Source of the DNA: Tetrapyrgos nigripes
Taxonomy: Eukaryota > Basidiomycota > Agaricomycetes > Agaricales > Campanellaceae
NCBI GenBank assembly: GCA_013368315.1
Contig: JAACJM010000011.1
Coordinates: forward strand, 248,001-312,000
Direction of reading: 5' to 3'
Length of the DNA: 64,000 nt
Shown: in pieces, positions 1-10,133 of the stretch
Layout of the letters: every line of letters starts with the position of its first letter
Numbering within the stretch: position 1 is the first letter of the stretch
The notes under the pieces: generated by a model
The model's input: the letters and a program-made list of their open reading frames with translations, nothing else
What the model was told of the DNA's origin: nothing
Databases searched by the model: none
Program-made: the position numbers and the translations under genes

Positions 1-526
1 GGACAACTTCTTAGTACCGAAAGTCCTCATCAACTCTGAGTACTCCTCTCTCAACCAAGCCCGGCTTACCGGACTTCAGTTCCTCGATCTTCGACGCCAT
101 ATCTATAAAAGGCAGCGTTCCTTCGTTAAGTCTATGGTACCATCCTTTTGGTTGTCCTTCGCTCCGAGCGAAACGCAATGTTGCAATAATTGTTCGACCA
201 GTTGAAATTCTGGATCAGGCGATTGTCTGGTACAAGCGGAGCCACTGGACAGGAAGGAAGGAATATACAGTCGTTTGAGGCTTGATAAGTTAGAGCTGTT
301 GGCTAGACGTGGTAGGAAGAGAAGGATATATGAACTGTCGTCAGTTCTGAGATAGATGGATCGAAGGTTTTGGATTGAAGGTTCGCATTCGTTGTGAGTC
401 GATATGTTGAAGATAGAATCTGAAAGATGTGAAGAATGTAAGCGGTATACTCAGTCTGGTAATAACGAACCACCTACCTCCTCCAACAGTTTCGTCATAG
501 CTTGGGTAAATTCCGTCGTGAACTTG
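1..526. other. Region downstream of the HET gene; possible 3' exon
   Basis: No independent gene seen. On the minus strand an open stretch follows the HET stop (about 526-478). It is then followed by a GTAGGT donor near 477 and a TTTCAG acceptor near 422. The HET protein may therefore originally have extended further than its present stop codon. This is inference; no homologous domain could be recognised in the extension. Confidence 0.25.
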
Positions 527-1873
527 TCAGAAAGCTCTACGACATGACCGCTGAAGGTCTTCAGAGAAGGGCAAGATGTCACGAGCACCCGATTCTTCCT
601 GGAGATCCGAGTCGTATATCACTCCTTCCGTCATATCATCTATCGGAAGCCGATAAAAGGTCACCTCGAGGGGAGGACGACCTTTAAGTATTCTACGCCG
701 GCTCTCCGCCCATCTCTTTTGCAGAAGAGTGCCGAAGAATTGATCGTCTGCAACAACTCCCCGACCAGCCTGAAACAGGTCCCTTGTCAAACCCAATTGC
801 TCGAGCTCGGGATGAGCCTCAAGCAATGCTTCACCCAAGCGGTTGATCGAGATGTAGTAGGATTCCTCGTAGTTAGGCTCGACCGTAACACCCAAGAGGC
901 CTTGAAGACAAAAGGCCTGGTCCTGTCGTTTTGTCGTTACCCTCATATACGACCATGACATCCTCGTTATAACATCGACATCCCGAATGGACTGCTCCCC
1001 AGACAGTACAGCTGCAGGGATGGTAGTGACCCGCCGTATGTCTCTTCGCAACTGATATTTATCCCCAATACATTCCCAGAATTTGTTGTAAAAAATCACC
1101 GTTTTGGGCGCGACAAGTTCCTGTAGGGTCCATCCACGGGAAAACCATTCCGTCGGCTCTTCATACTGCTTCCACCAGGCTCTGGGACGCGCAAACATCT
1201 CTTTATGGTCGCACCCAGTGATATCGACGAGGTAGGCATAACACACTTCCGCGTTTTGATAAAACGCAAACATAGAAGTGATATTCACTGCAACATCGAC
1301 AGGATTTCCCTGCATAATGCAGCAAGTGTCGACCCAAAGATAGCGAATCCCGTCCTTGCGAGCTTGGAGGCAGGCCGCTTCTATCTTCTGATATCCAGAT
1401 TTCGATTTGGTTTCCGCCTGAGGGCGAATGAACTCCTCATACACTACTTCTCTTTCGAGAATCCATCTATGGGAAAGTATGGCGTATGCAGGTACGGTGG
1501 CGTGTTTGTCGAATTCAACGAGTTCGAGAGTATCAGTGTCGATGAGGCGACGAGGGCACGTATCGATTGGAGATAAGAGGCGATTACGAGCTGCTGACTT
1601 TACGAAAGCCTTTATTGTTCCATTACGTTCAAGAACTAGTCGATAAGAACGATATGCAGCGCATCTCTGACGAGAAATTATAGTGTGCCTCAACTCTGTA
1701 TTCGAGAGAAGAGGAAAAGGAAATATAGAGTCGGTTGCGGGAAATGCATGGGCTGACTTTGTAAAATCGAGTCGCCACAAGCGTTGCAGAAATTTTGGAT
1801 GTTTGGACCCGGAAGCAGACGACAAGGACCGGTCTGATAGAGAGCAGGAATTTGGATAACTGAGGATTTTCAT
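527..1873 (-). CDS. HET-domain (heterokaryon incompatibility-type) protein
   Basis: HET domains are found in fungal non-self recognition and programmed cell death proteins and in many uncharacterised relatives. Seen here: RLIDTDTLELVEF (about 109-121), then YAILSHRW (130-137), the block with KIEAACLQARKDGIRYLWVD (163-182), and WFSRGWTLQELVAPK (243-257), followed by the usual RMSW...QAFCLQGLLGV segment. These are the conserved HET blocks in the right order. HET proteins usually start right at the first block, so the first ~105 residues, low in complexity, may be untranslated or intronic sequence. The ATG at 1873 is simply the first in the frame. The C-terminal effector half (NACHT, WD or other) is absent: the frame stops at 527, possibly by truncation. 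The function of this copy is unknown; the domain call is firm. Confidence 0.8.
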   Translation of the reverse strand: MKILSYPNSCSLSDRSLSSASGSKHPKFLQRLWRLDFTKSAHAFPATDSIFPFPLLSNTELRHTIISRQRCAAYRSYRLVLERNGTIKAFVKSAARNRLLSPIDTCPRRLIDTDTLELVEFDKHATVPAYAILSHRWILEREVVYEEFIRPQAETKSKSGYQKIEAACLQARKDGIRYLWVDTCCIMQGNPVDVAVNITSMFAFYQNAEVCYAYLVDITGCDHKEMFARPRAWWKQYEEPTEWFSRGWTLQELVAPKTVIFYNKFWECIGDKYQLRRDIRRVTTIPAAVLSGEQSIRDVDVITRMSWSYMRVTTKRQDQAFCLQGLLGVTVEPNYEESYYISINRLGEALLEAHPELEQLGLTRDLFQAGRGVVADDQFFGTLLQKRWAESRRRILKGRPPLEVTFYRLPIDDMTEGVIYDSDLQEESGARDILPFSEDLQRSCRRAF

Positions 1874-2534
1874 CTGAAGGAGCTGATCCGTAAAGAAGGG
1901 TAACGTGGCCTGATCTATTTCCAGAGACGGGAATCGATCAGTCCTTCATTCAGAGTTTGGTAGGACGAACTTACTTTACGAGTATATTTGGACGTTGTGG
2001 TCAGTGGGCAAGGAGCGACGGCATCTTCCGATCACACAGCCTCGCCATATCCACGGCATCATCCTGATATTAATCTCCTCGTTCCAAACCGCTAGTCTCA
2101 AGACTGCAAAGTAGTTGTCTTTTCGAATGACGCATACCATTTGTCTCTCAGCTGTCTATTCCTCTTGTAGAGCTTGTAAGCCGACAGAAGTTCCCAATCG
2201 TTCCTTTCACGTACTTATACTACATCTCCGAGTCGGTGTGTTGCTCCCAGAAGCACTGGCACTGCCCGAGACGTATTGTATGTGCTTCCTTTCTCTTTGG
2301 GGTATCATAGGTTATATTGCTACACACGGTGAACTTCTCAAACATCTTCCTAACGCTTCCGCAACTTCTATAACGACGAGAATGAAGGGCCATTGTATCC
2401 GATATGTGACCCGTGAGTGCTACCATCATCGAGAGTTCTGCTCCTTTTGTGGCACTCATGACTTTCGACAGTATATAACATACCTCAGCTAGCCCTGTTC
2501 CCTGGTCGTCGAATTTCTGACGTCGCAACAAAAT
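1874..2534. other. Intergenic region between HET and DUF6534 genes
   Basis: This divergent intergenic stretch holds the promoters of both neighbours. Overlapping short open frames on both strands have no recognisable domain and no matching splice pattern, and are treated as noise. Confidence 0.5.
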
Positions 2535-4170
2535 ATGCCTCCGGCTGTGGTCCCCGCTTTCAACCCAACTCTCATGGTAGGTATTTTGGAAGTTGGGGTG
2601 TTTGTCGCCACGTGGCTATTTGGGGTAACATGTGTTCAAACGTACTTGTACTTCCAAGGCTGCAAGGCGGATTCTTGGTGTATGAAGTCGGTGGTCAGTA
2701 CTTCAGCGTTTTTCACGCAATCAAAATTCCAACTGACGCGGTTGTATGATTTCTAGGTCTGGTTTATGTGGTGCAGTAGTTGTCTTTTATTCCGAGTTTT
2801 CATAGCTGACTTTTTGCTAAGGCTACTGGACTTTGGACATACAATTGCTGTTTGCCATTTCATCTATACCCTCACGATAACAGATTACGGCGAAGGTTTA
2901 CTAAGCCTCTACATACCACCAGCCAGTATCGACGTAGCAATACTACTGAGTGGCCTTATAGGAACTATTGAGCAGGTACCGATTTTGGACCTTACGAGTC
3001 AATCCACGGGTCGTCTTCTAATACTCGATGAATAGGCCTGGTTCACTCGTCGTCTTTACATCTTTTCCTGCAACATATATCTGTCTGGAATATGCAGCAT
3101 ATTGTCCTTCGCCCGGTTCCTTGGAAGCGTAGCGCTTAGCACAGTCGCGCTTCATCGACTTCCGCTCACAGAATACACTGGCCGCTTCGGCTGGTTAGTC
3201 ACTTCTCTCATGGCCGTGGCCGCTGCCAATGACGTGCTTTTGGCCGTATTTTTGGTGTACTATTTGAACCGCACAAAAAGCAGGACCATAAAGTACGGCA
3301 CGACGTTATACTTTTCGAGTTGGAGTTGATCGTTCATGCAGCTTGTCCAAAGTCCTCGACAAACTCATGATTGTTGCCGTTGGTAAGCTCACGCAATGTA
3401 TAGCTGTCAAATATGGGCTTAACCTTATCTTCAGAGTCTGGTGCCATTACAAGCATTGGAGCAGTTGGAGTCCTGACTTGCGTATGTCCTTTTTCCTTTT
3501 CTCAACTCCTCTGCATTGATAGGCGATTTATATCTCTTTTCAGTTCCTCACGATGCCTGACAACTGTAAGTGGACGTAGTCACCTCTGCAAAGCTGTTGA
3601 AGATTGACCCAGCAATTAGCAATATATATAGCGCTGTTCATTATACTTGGAAAGTGTAAGCCATTCATCACTTCTCGGTGACGATAACATGGGACTGACA
3701 AGGGCTCAACAGTGTACTCCAACGCTTTTTTGGCATCGTACGTCTCGCGCGTCGTCGCTGATCTATATCCAATCAAATGGATTGATATCCTTGCATCACA
3801 TACAGGCTGAACGCCCGCCGTTCATTCAGCAAATCTTTTGGAGATATTCTTTCTCTAAGCAAGATCGATTGCCCAACCATCACATCTTCACAATGTCGAG
3901 GAAGCAGTCCATTGACATTCAATACCTTGCCTCAATTCGTGGTGACTGGAGGTACCTCACAGAATAGGTCAGTATTTGGGATGACGCGTAGTGGTAATAG
4001 TCGTCAGGTATTTATCTCCTCTATCGCAATTTACGATGCTAAATCCCGTTTCAATAATTCAGATTATTGTAACGACCGAGATCGAAAAAATCAGCGCCGG
4101 GGACGATGTATTGGACATTAGTGCCACCAATCGTGTCCATTCATTCAATGATAGTAATTGTAGTCAGTGA
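2535..4170 (+). CDS. DUF6534-type multi-pass membrane protein, 10 exons
   Basis: Hand-spliced model: exons 2535-2693, 2757-2975, 3036-3292, 3342-3382, 3435-3481, 3544-3565, 3620-3655, 3713-3737, 3806-4007 and 4063-4170. They total 1116 nt, giving 371 aa, in frame throughout. All introns are short and GT-AG. The protein begins with a hydrophobic span ending in GVTCVQTYLYFQ, has further spans, and carries the family core VAAANDVLLAVFLVYYLN, then DKLMIVAV, then LYSNAFLASLNARR. This is the layout of the large agaricomycete DUF6534 family of roughly seven-helix proteins, whose function is unknown. The tail after NARR is hydrophilic and presumably cytosolic. The first splice donor (2691 or 2694) is the least certain point. 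A second, disrupted member lies at 49.2-52.7 kb. Confidence 0.82.
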
Positions 4171-4790
4171 CTTCTGGAATTTTATACTTGTATTTATCTA
4201 TCTAAGTATAAATACTGAACTTCGCTCCATGGACTGGACGAAATAATAATATGCCAAGTTTTTTGTTATCTCTAAAGATAGCGTTTCGCTGGTTGCTCGA
4301 CACTGCTCTCCACACACCGATTCGCCCGGAAACCCCTATTCACGTAAGTACAAGCTACAGCCGCTTGCCAACAAACTGAGTAGGATCGACGGAACTTGAA
4401 GGACTAGGCCGTTGTAGGCCAGAGACCATCATAGTAGGGCATAGGGTGGCCATAGGCGTTAAGTTCTTCGTATACAAGCTTTGCATCCGGATATCATCAA
4501 GAAAGTTGTCTCATCACAATGATCTTCCGATTCTTTGCCACTGACTCTAAACCGCCGGGATGACAAGAACGAAGCAGTTTCATGGAGAAGGTGATTGGTA
4601 TTGATAATTGATGGTCATATTCATGATTGCCAGTGATTGCCACTGGCCTTAAGTCCGCCCACTATCGTGAGCAGAGATGTTAGCTAGTACTACAGGGCTT
4701 CCCGACGAGCTCGAGTCCAGCGAGTCTGTCAATAGTAACTGATATTCACTAACAGTAGCGCTCGTTGTACTTAGTGTGCCCAGAAGAAAA
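4171..4790. other. Intergenic, convergent 3' ends
   Basis: This lies between the convergent DUF6534 and F-box genes. It is AT-rich, with short frames only. No RNA gene or repeat was recognised. Confidence 0.5.
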
Positions 4791-6749
4791 TTAAAATGAT
4801 ACCGCTCGAGGCCGTCGTTTCCGTTCCGCCATAACTGGACTGACCAGCTTTGAAGAGCACGTAAATTGCAATCCCAAATCTCCCAACCATTCGCTCAGCT
4901 CCTGTATATTGAAGCTCGACTCCGACTCCCCTCCCGTATCACCGTTACTGAGATTCTCCTTCAAGAACACCACCAACTTGAGTTCCCCCAGACCATCGAC
5001 AGCCCTTTGAGTCCCTTGCCACTCGCCCAATTCAGCTCGTGGACCTGACAAACGGGAATGGACAACGTCGAAAACCAGATCGGAGGGAAATGTAGGATGA
5101 AAGCGAAGGTCCAACGATTGAAGACGGGGAAGGTATAGGGTTCGTGGAGGAGGAATACTGCAATCAGGAGGTCCCAGTACATACTGCCGAAGCAATTTAA
5201 ACGTGGTAGACGTCGCATCAGCATATGGGTCATCATCATAAACCATTAAGGATGCGAGAAAACGTCCAGTAATAATAGCGCGATCGTACTGGAGCTTCGA
5301 GAATAGTGCTGGATCAGCAAATGTTTTTGGCTCTTCGAGGTCATGTATGGTAAGAGAAGCCAGAAATTGGAGGTGAAAGATCAGGTGCATTGCATCTGAA
5401 TCCCACATTGCGATATTCACTAGAGAAAGAGAGGTGATGGTACACGAGGAGCGGGAGAGAAAATCGGTATAGATGGATGCAAATGAAGGGTGCCAAAACT
5501 CGTTGGTTGTAAGGGGTGGATCACCTTCCTTGCCTAAGATAGATAGGCGATCTAAATGAGGAAGAGTCATCCTTTGAAAATACTGATAGATATCAGGAAA
5601 TTCGCTGCTAAGGACAATGGATAGAGAATGAAGATCATGATATTTAGGACGGAGTTCATCGATGAACACAAGACCGAATTCGTCATCGGTGTAGCCGCAA
5701 GCATAGAGAATAGCTGTAGTGACGCCTTGAGCTCTGAAAAGCTCACTAAAATCCTCAGAATACTGAAGAGCATACTCCGTCAGCTGTCCCCAGCTAAGAT
5801 TCACCCGTCGTCTACCAAAAAGGCTGACAACTCGAAGATCGGGTGTATTTTCGAAGTTGTCGGCGTCTATTCGTTCTCTGAGGGTCCATTCGTTTGTGTA
5901 CCAGCCAAGCTTGAGGCTCCGGAGTAAAGGGACTTTCCCTTTGACACAACCGAGCAAATCCTCAAAAGTCGGCGAGAAATGAAAGTTCCTCCAACGACCA
6001 GAGTGGGGAATAAGAGATTTTAAGATGAGTTCCCCACACAAAGAGAGCTCATGGGAGAGATCGAAGTACAACTGTGCCATTGGGAGCCCATCCGGGCGAG
6101 GAAGCAGATTATGAACAGGCTCTGGATTGATGACAACGTCGATGTCCAACGGAGCTTGTCGCGACAGTCCCAGATGCATCCGAAGCGGCAGCATCACTTC
6201 TTCATCAAAACCCTGAGGGACTTTTGCGACGTACCCAGAATCCGGGAAGGGCTCCGCTCTCCCAGTCCTTTCGAGGGTTGACAACAAGTGAATGGAGACT
6301 GATGACCACAGCTCGGGCATAGCACGCGCAAGTTCCCGCCAGCCAGCGCACACCTGCGAGATCGTCCCTGCAGGACAGTCGGGCTGGATCCCAAATTTAG
6401 ACCCTTCTTCCAGACAGAACAGCTCGAAGATGTAGCAGAATATCTCTGCTGGCAACCGTCTAATGGGCGCTAAAAGGGATCGGTAACCAGCAACGCGTCT
6501 TTCCAACTCGTCCATCTCCCATCTGAGTGTCTGCATTTGCTCTAATTCCACGGTTGGATCGAGGTGGAAAAGCCCTTCTAGGCACCGCTGCATCTCGTTC
6601 TCAGCGACGGACAGGGATCGCGAGATGTCGGCAATGTCTGGAAAGTAACCGCAATATGCGCTGCGGAGAAAAGCCAGGAAATGATCGATTCCTTCGAATT
6701 CTTGAGTTGGTAGCAGCATCTCTGGCCGTTGAATAGCCACTTGTGGCAT
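4791..6749 (-). CDS. F-box protein, single exon
   Basis: A 652 aa uninterrupted frame with an ATG at 6749. A heptad-like helical segment (about 66-92, rich in E, L, M and R) precedes an F-box at about 93-150 containing LLAPIRRLPAEIFCYIFEL and then SQVCAGWRELARAMPELWSS. This arrangement, a short coiled coil, F-box and then a long leucine-rich tail, is typical of the hundreds of F-box-like proteins in mushroom genomes. The C-terminal part (about 160-600) has irregular leucine-rich strands resembling degenerate LRRs. By family, such proteins recruit substrates to SCF ubiquitin ligases through Skp1. The substrate cannot be inferred. The frame is complete with no lesions. Confidence 0.85.
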   Translation of the reverse strand: MPQVAIQRPEMLLPTQEFEGIDHFLAFLRSAYCGYFPDIADISRSLSVAENEMQRCLEGLFHLDPTVELEQMQTLRWEMDELERRVAGYRSLLAPIRRLPAEIFCYIFELFCLEEGSKFGIQPDCPAGTISQVCAGWRELARAMPELWSSVSIHLLSTLERTGRAEPFPDSGYVAKVPQGFDEEVMLPLRMHLGLSRQAPLDIDVVINPEPVHNLLPRPDGLPMAQLYFDLSHELSLCGELILKSLIPHSGRWRNFHFSPTFEDLLGCVKGKVPLLRSLKLGWYTNEWTLRERIDADNFENTPDLRVVSLFGRRRVNLSWGQLTEYALQYSEDFSELFRAQGVTTAILYACGYTDDEFGLVFIDELRPKYHDLHSLSIVLSSEFPDIYQYFQRMTLPHLDRLSILGKEGDPPLTTNEFWHPSFASIYTDFLSRSSCTITSLSLVNIAMWDSDAMHLIFHLQFLASLTIHDLEEPKTFADPALFSKLQYDRAIITGRFLASLMVYDDDPYADATSTTFKLLRQYVLGPPDCSIPPPRTLYLPRLQSLDLRFHPTFPSDLVFDVVHSRLSGPRAELGEWQGTQRAVDGLGELKLVVFLKENLSNGDTGGESESSFNIQELSEWLGDLGLQFTCSSKLVSPVMAERKRRPRAVSF

Positions 6750-7039
6750 CGCGGATGATTACAGGGAGCGGCGCCGCCACTGGGTAAGTCCAGAACTTGA
6801 GCATCAATTTTAGTGATCACCAGCTAAACAATACTCACCAGGAAGAACTATGTATTGATGTTGATTTTCGGGAGAGGAATGAGAGAAATGAAAGCTTTTC
6901 AGACAGAGTGTAAGTTGATTGTCAACGTGAAAGAGAACCATCGAAAGTTAAGTAGGTTTCGGCAAGTCCCGGAACCTTCTGTATCAAACAAACCCAAAAC
7001 ATGACGCTTACACTAAGTATACTATAGGTACTATTGCAG

Positions 7040-8990
7040 CGGTCAAGTTAAAACGGAAACTCGTCAAGGGAAATCAAAGCGAAAAGAAGAATAATTAGCT
7101 CAAAATTAGCTTGGAATAGCCTGAGCTCGAAACTACTAGACAATTCTGGGAGAGGACAGCATAACAAAGGTGGACATGACATTAGTGCTAACGCTTCCCT
7201 TTCAACGAGAGTGAGTCGAAGACGTGGAATATAGGTGTAATCCGTGAGGTGTAGCAATAGAAGGTGCCGAAGGAGGTGCAAGACCATCAAACGCCAATCT
7301 CATCGTTGTATCCTCTGCACTTTTCGAAAAGCCAGGTCAACAAGGCTAGGGACATAAGCCATCGTAAGCCTGTCGTTATCGTCGTGCCTATTGAAGAGTT
7401 CGGATAACAGTGACAGGGAGGTGATGTTGATGACGAAGGGCAGAAAGGCGAGGATGAAGGCAAATTCGGTGCAGTGATGATTACTGTTCGTTTTACTCTT
7501 TCCCCTTTCCTTCGACTTCCTTTCATCCCTTCTGACATTGGCACTAGAAAGAGATCCTGAACCCAACTCAAAGCTCAGACTCTGAGCCCTCAACTCCAAC
7601 TCGGATGTAGGTTAGTATAACTGGAAGCGGTCACCGACAAATCCGGTACCCTTGTGCGGTTATTATCCGTCGATTTCCAAGACCCAGCTCCAAGCTCGAC
7701 TGACGACAAGACCGAGTGTAAATGAAGAACGTTTAGATCGTATTATCCTCGTCTCAGGAGTGAAATGAAAGTAGCAAAGTCGACGAAGGAGCACCATGAA
7801 GAACATGCACATGTCTGCTATAGCCTATAGCTGCTGTAGCTTGGGAAGGCGTAAAGAGAGATTGAGTTTGTACTCGGTTCAAAGGAAAAGTGAAGGGATG
7901 CGAGGAGTAAGACAAGGAGGACGGGTTTTCAAACTGCGGTGCAGATGTTGATGCACATGTAGAGGCAGGGTCACAGTCCTCCATAACATGATCCCTTTCT
8001 TCTTTACCCTCCAGCTCGGAACAGACGACAGTGCTACTCTCGGGATTCTTGAAGTTCTCGAAAGAAAGTAGGGAGGGAGGGAAATTCGAAAATTTGATTC
8101 CCTGTATCTGCCAGGGTTTTGATGATGCCGGGCAAATCAATCTCGTAGCCTTCCAGATTTTATTCTTCATCATCTGTGCTCTCTATCCATCTTCCGGATC
8201 TCTTCTACGTCATCTCCAGGCTCAGCTTCTCTCATCATCTCCAGGCGACACCAATACCGGTGTTTGCATAGTCGAGTCTCGGCGTATACACCCTAGATAG
8301 TACACCCAACGAGCTAACAAACTCTCTTCTCCTCTACCATTCTCAGAGGTGACGCCAGCCTGCATCATCAGCAGACGACGACGGTGGCTCCTCAGAATAC
8401 ATCGTGAAGTCGAAGGATACGCATAGGAGGAGAAAGAGGACTTGCGCGCGTGCATCCTCTGGAAGAGGACGTAATCCTAGAAGAAGGCGTAGACGATATA
8501 TAGGATGGTGTGACAGGACTGACAGGCAACGAAGGAAGTGCAGGTGGTGATGTGGTGGGTATGTATGGAATAGAGAGTGGTGGTGTGAAGGATAACCGAT
8601 AACCGGATCCAACTGCACCAAAGAGCATGATGGGAGATGGAGTTAGAAGGCTATGGGGCAGCAATGAGAGCCTATTCAGGCTCCAGGAGCAAGTAGCAGA
8701 GGACCATTGCAAATCACGCCGAGAAAGGACCAGTCTGACCGATAGCACCTTGTCCTCTTCTTCACCTCCCTCTCGCTGTCGGAATCTCAGACTGAAGCGT
8801 CTGAGAACACGTAGGCCCAGTACCACAAGGTTAAGGTGACGCAGTAAATATCTTGGGTGCCCGAAAGGTCTGCTGCGAACTTCAACTGTGCGTCTTGATA
8901 AAGGACGATGGAAAGGTGCAAAACACAGTAAGATGGAAAGTGCCCGAGAGATGCTGCTGAAGTGAATGATGCAGAGAATGTGGTCCAAAT
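7040..8990 (-). pseudogene. Decayed near-full copy of the Ser/Pro-rich gene
   Basis: On the minus strand several broken frames follow, in order, the intact Ser/Pro-rich protein encoded at 61230-63919. Around 8390-8620 there is PSLPVSPVTPSYISSTPSS, matching PSSPVSPVTPSSVPATP in the intact protein. Around 7990-7900 SAPQFENP matches SAPQFTNP. Around 7380-7310 VDLAFRKVQ matches IDLATLKSS. Each matching block lies in a different frame and stops are frequent, so this cannot be translated as one protein. Several long open frames in this low-complexity stretch are by-products of Ser/Pro codon usage. Confidence 0.7.
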
Positions 8991-9189
8991 GGATGGCGGA
9001 CGAAAAGCGATCCTCGGCGTTGAAGATGTATCAGAGAGTGGTCTCTGAGGTGTTTGGACGCAAGTCTACAGTGGAAAAAAGTTAGTTAGAAAAGGACAAA
9101 AATGGAAGAGGCGAAAGACGCACTTGGTTCTTATACTAGCAATCCATTGCACCCCGGTACATTTAGCTTAGAGTTTGACAATTCGACGC

Positions 9190-9620
9190 AACAGCCTTCG
9201 GGCGTTTGGAATGGATGCCATACATCCATGAGGTCGAAGGTCGAAGGTGTACACGGAGACCTGAAAAGAAAAGCAGGTAAGCGCTCAAGGAACACTGTCA
9301 CTCAGACAGAGAGTGATACACCTACCTGCGGCCAGTTTTTCGAAAATCTCCTGGAGACTCCCTGAAAGGATATATATACCTAGGTAGCTTGCTTGTAGAC
9401 ACCGTACACGTACATACAGGGAAAGTGAAGGAAGACATGGTGCAGCGCAAAGTCCAAATTAGGTGCATTACGTCACGTCCCTTTGACCAACCTCATCCTT
9501 GAAAGTTTGTCCAGAACACCGTACGACTCTTTACCAACGCCCTTCGGCATTAATGCATTTTTTATTCCGATATACATGAACATTCCATAAGACAGACATA
9601 CCCTCCTCCTACTCGTTCAC
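9190..9620 (+). repeat. ~430 bp direct repeat, copy A
   Basis: Nearly the same sequence recurs at 16345-16776 in the same orientation. Shared marks include GAAAAGAAAAGCAGGTAAGC, the run ending TATATATACCTAGG, and ATTCCGATATACATGAACAT. The two copies flank the helicase gene. The repeat has no long conserved frame; a TATA-like run suggests duplicated promoter sequence. Confidence 0.8.
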
Positions 9621-10133
9621 TTTTCCTTGAATTGCCAGCACCAACAACCGCACCGACAACCTTGAGCTTCGTGAGCGTCCTTCCGAGTACTTACGCGTTA
9701 CTCACTGTCACCAAGTCCCCGTTATATACCCTCACAGCCATGACAATAGACGCCAGAAAAATACGAGGTAGAGAGAGAGCTTTTCATGGATATAGTCACT
9801 GGAGAGATGGTCAAAATGACAACTTCAAGGCCAAGAAAGAGACGAAATCCGAATAAACCGGATACGTACCAGCCCTTCCGTGAAGTTCCAAAGTCCCTTC
9901 TTCAAATTCCTCGAGGATGCCTCCAAACGGTACACTCAGTATGAGCCCTTTTAGTCACCCTTTTTGACGGGTTTGGCAACACTAAGGCACTAATATTGCA
10001 GTATGAATCTGAGTATTCTATCTTCTGGCTCCTGCAACCTTTAGTTTCCAGGAACGAGACGATATATTGTAGCAGTCATCAATGGTAATACTATGAAAGT
10101 CAAAAATTGCGAACTCGATGACTGATATTTTGT
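9621..10133. other. Region 3' of the helicase gene
   Basis: Only short frames are present, none with a recognisable domain. It contains the 3' untranslated end of the helicase gene and sequence unique to this side of repeat copy A. Confidence 0.45.

Noticed and set aside
2115..2531. Overlapping 125 aa and 103 aa frames before the DUF6534 gene
   Set aside because: No domain, on opposite strands of the same DNA, and no splice pattern; treated as chance frames.
8392..8988. 198 aa minus-strand open frame as a gene
   Set aside because: It runs through a decayed Ser/Pro-rich copy. Matching motifs occur in other frames nearby and no start or splice context fits.
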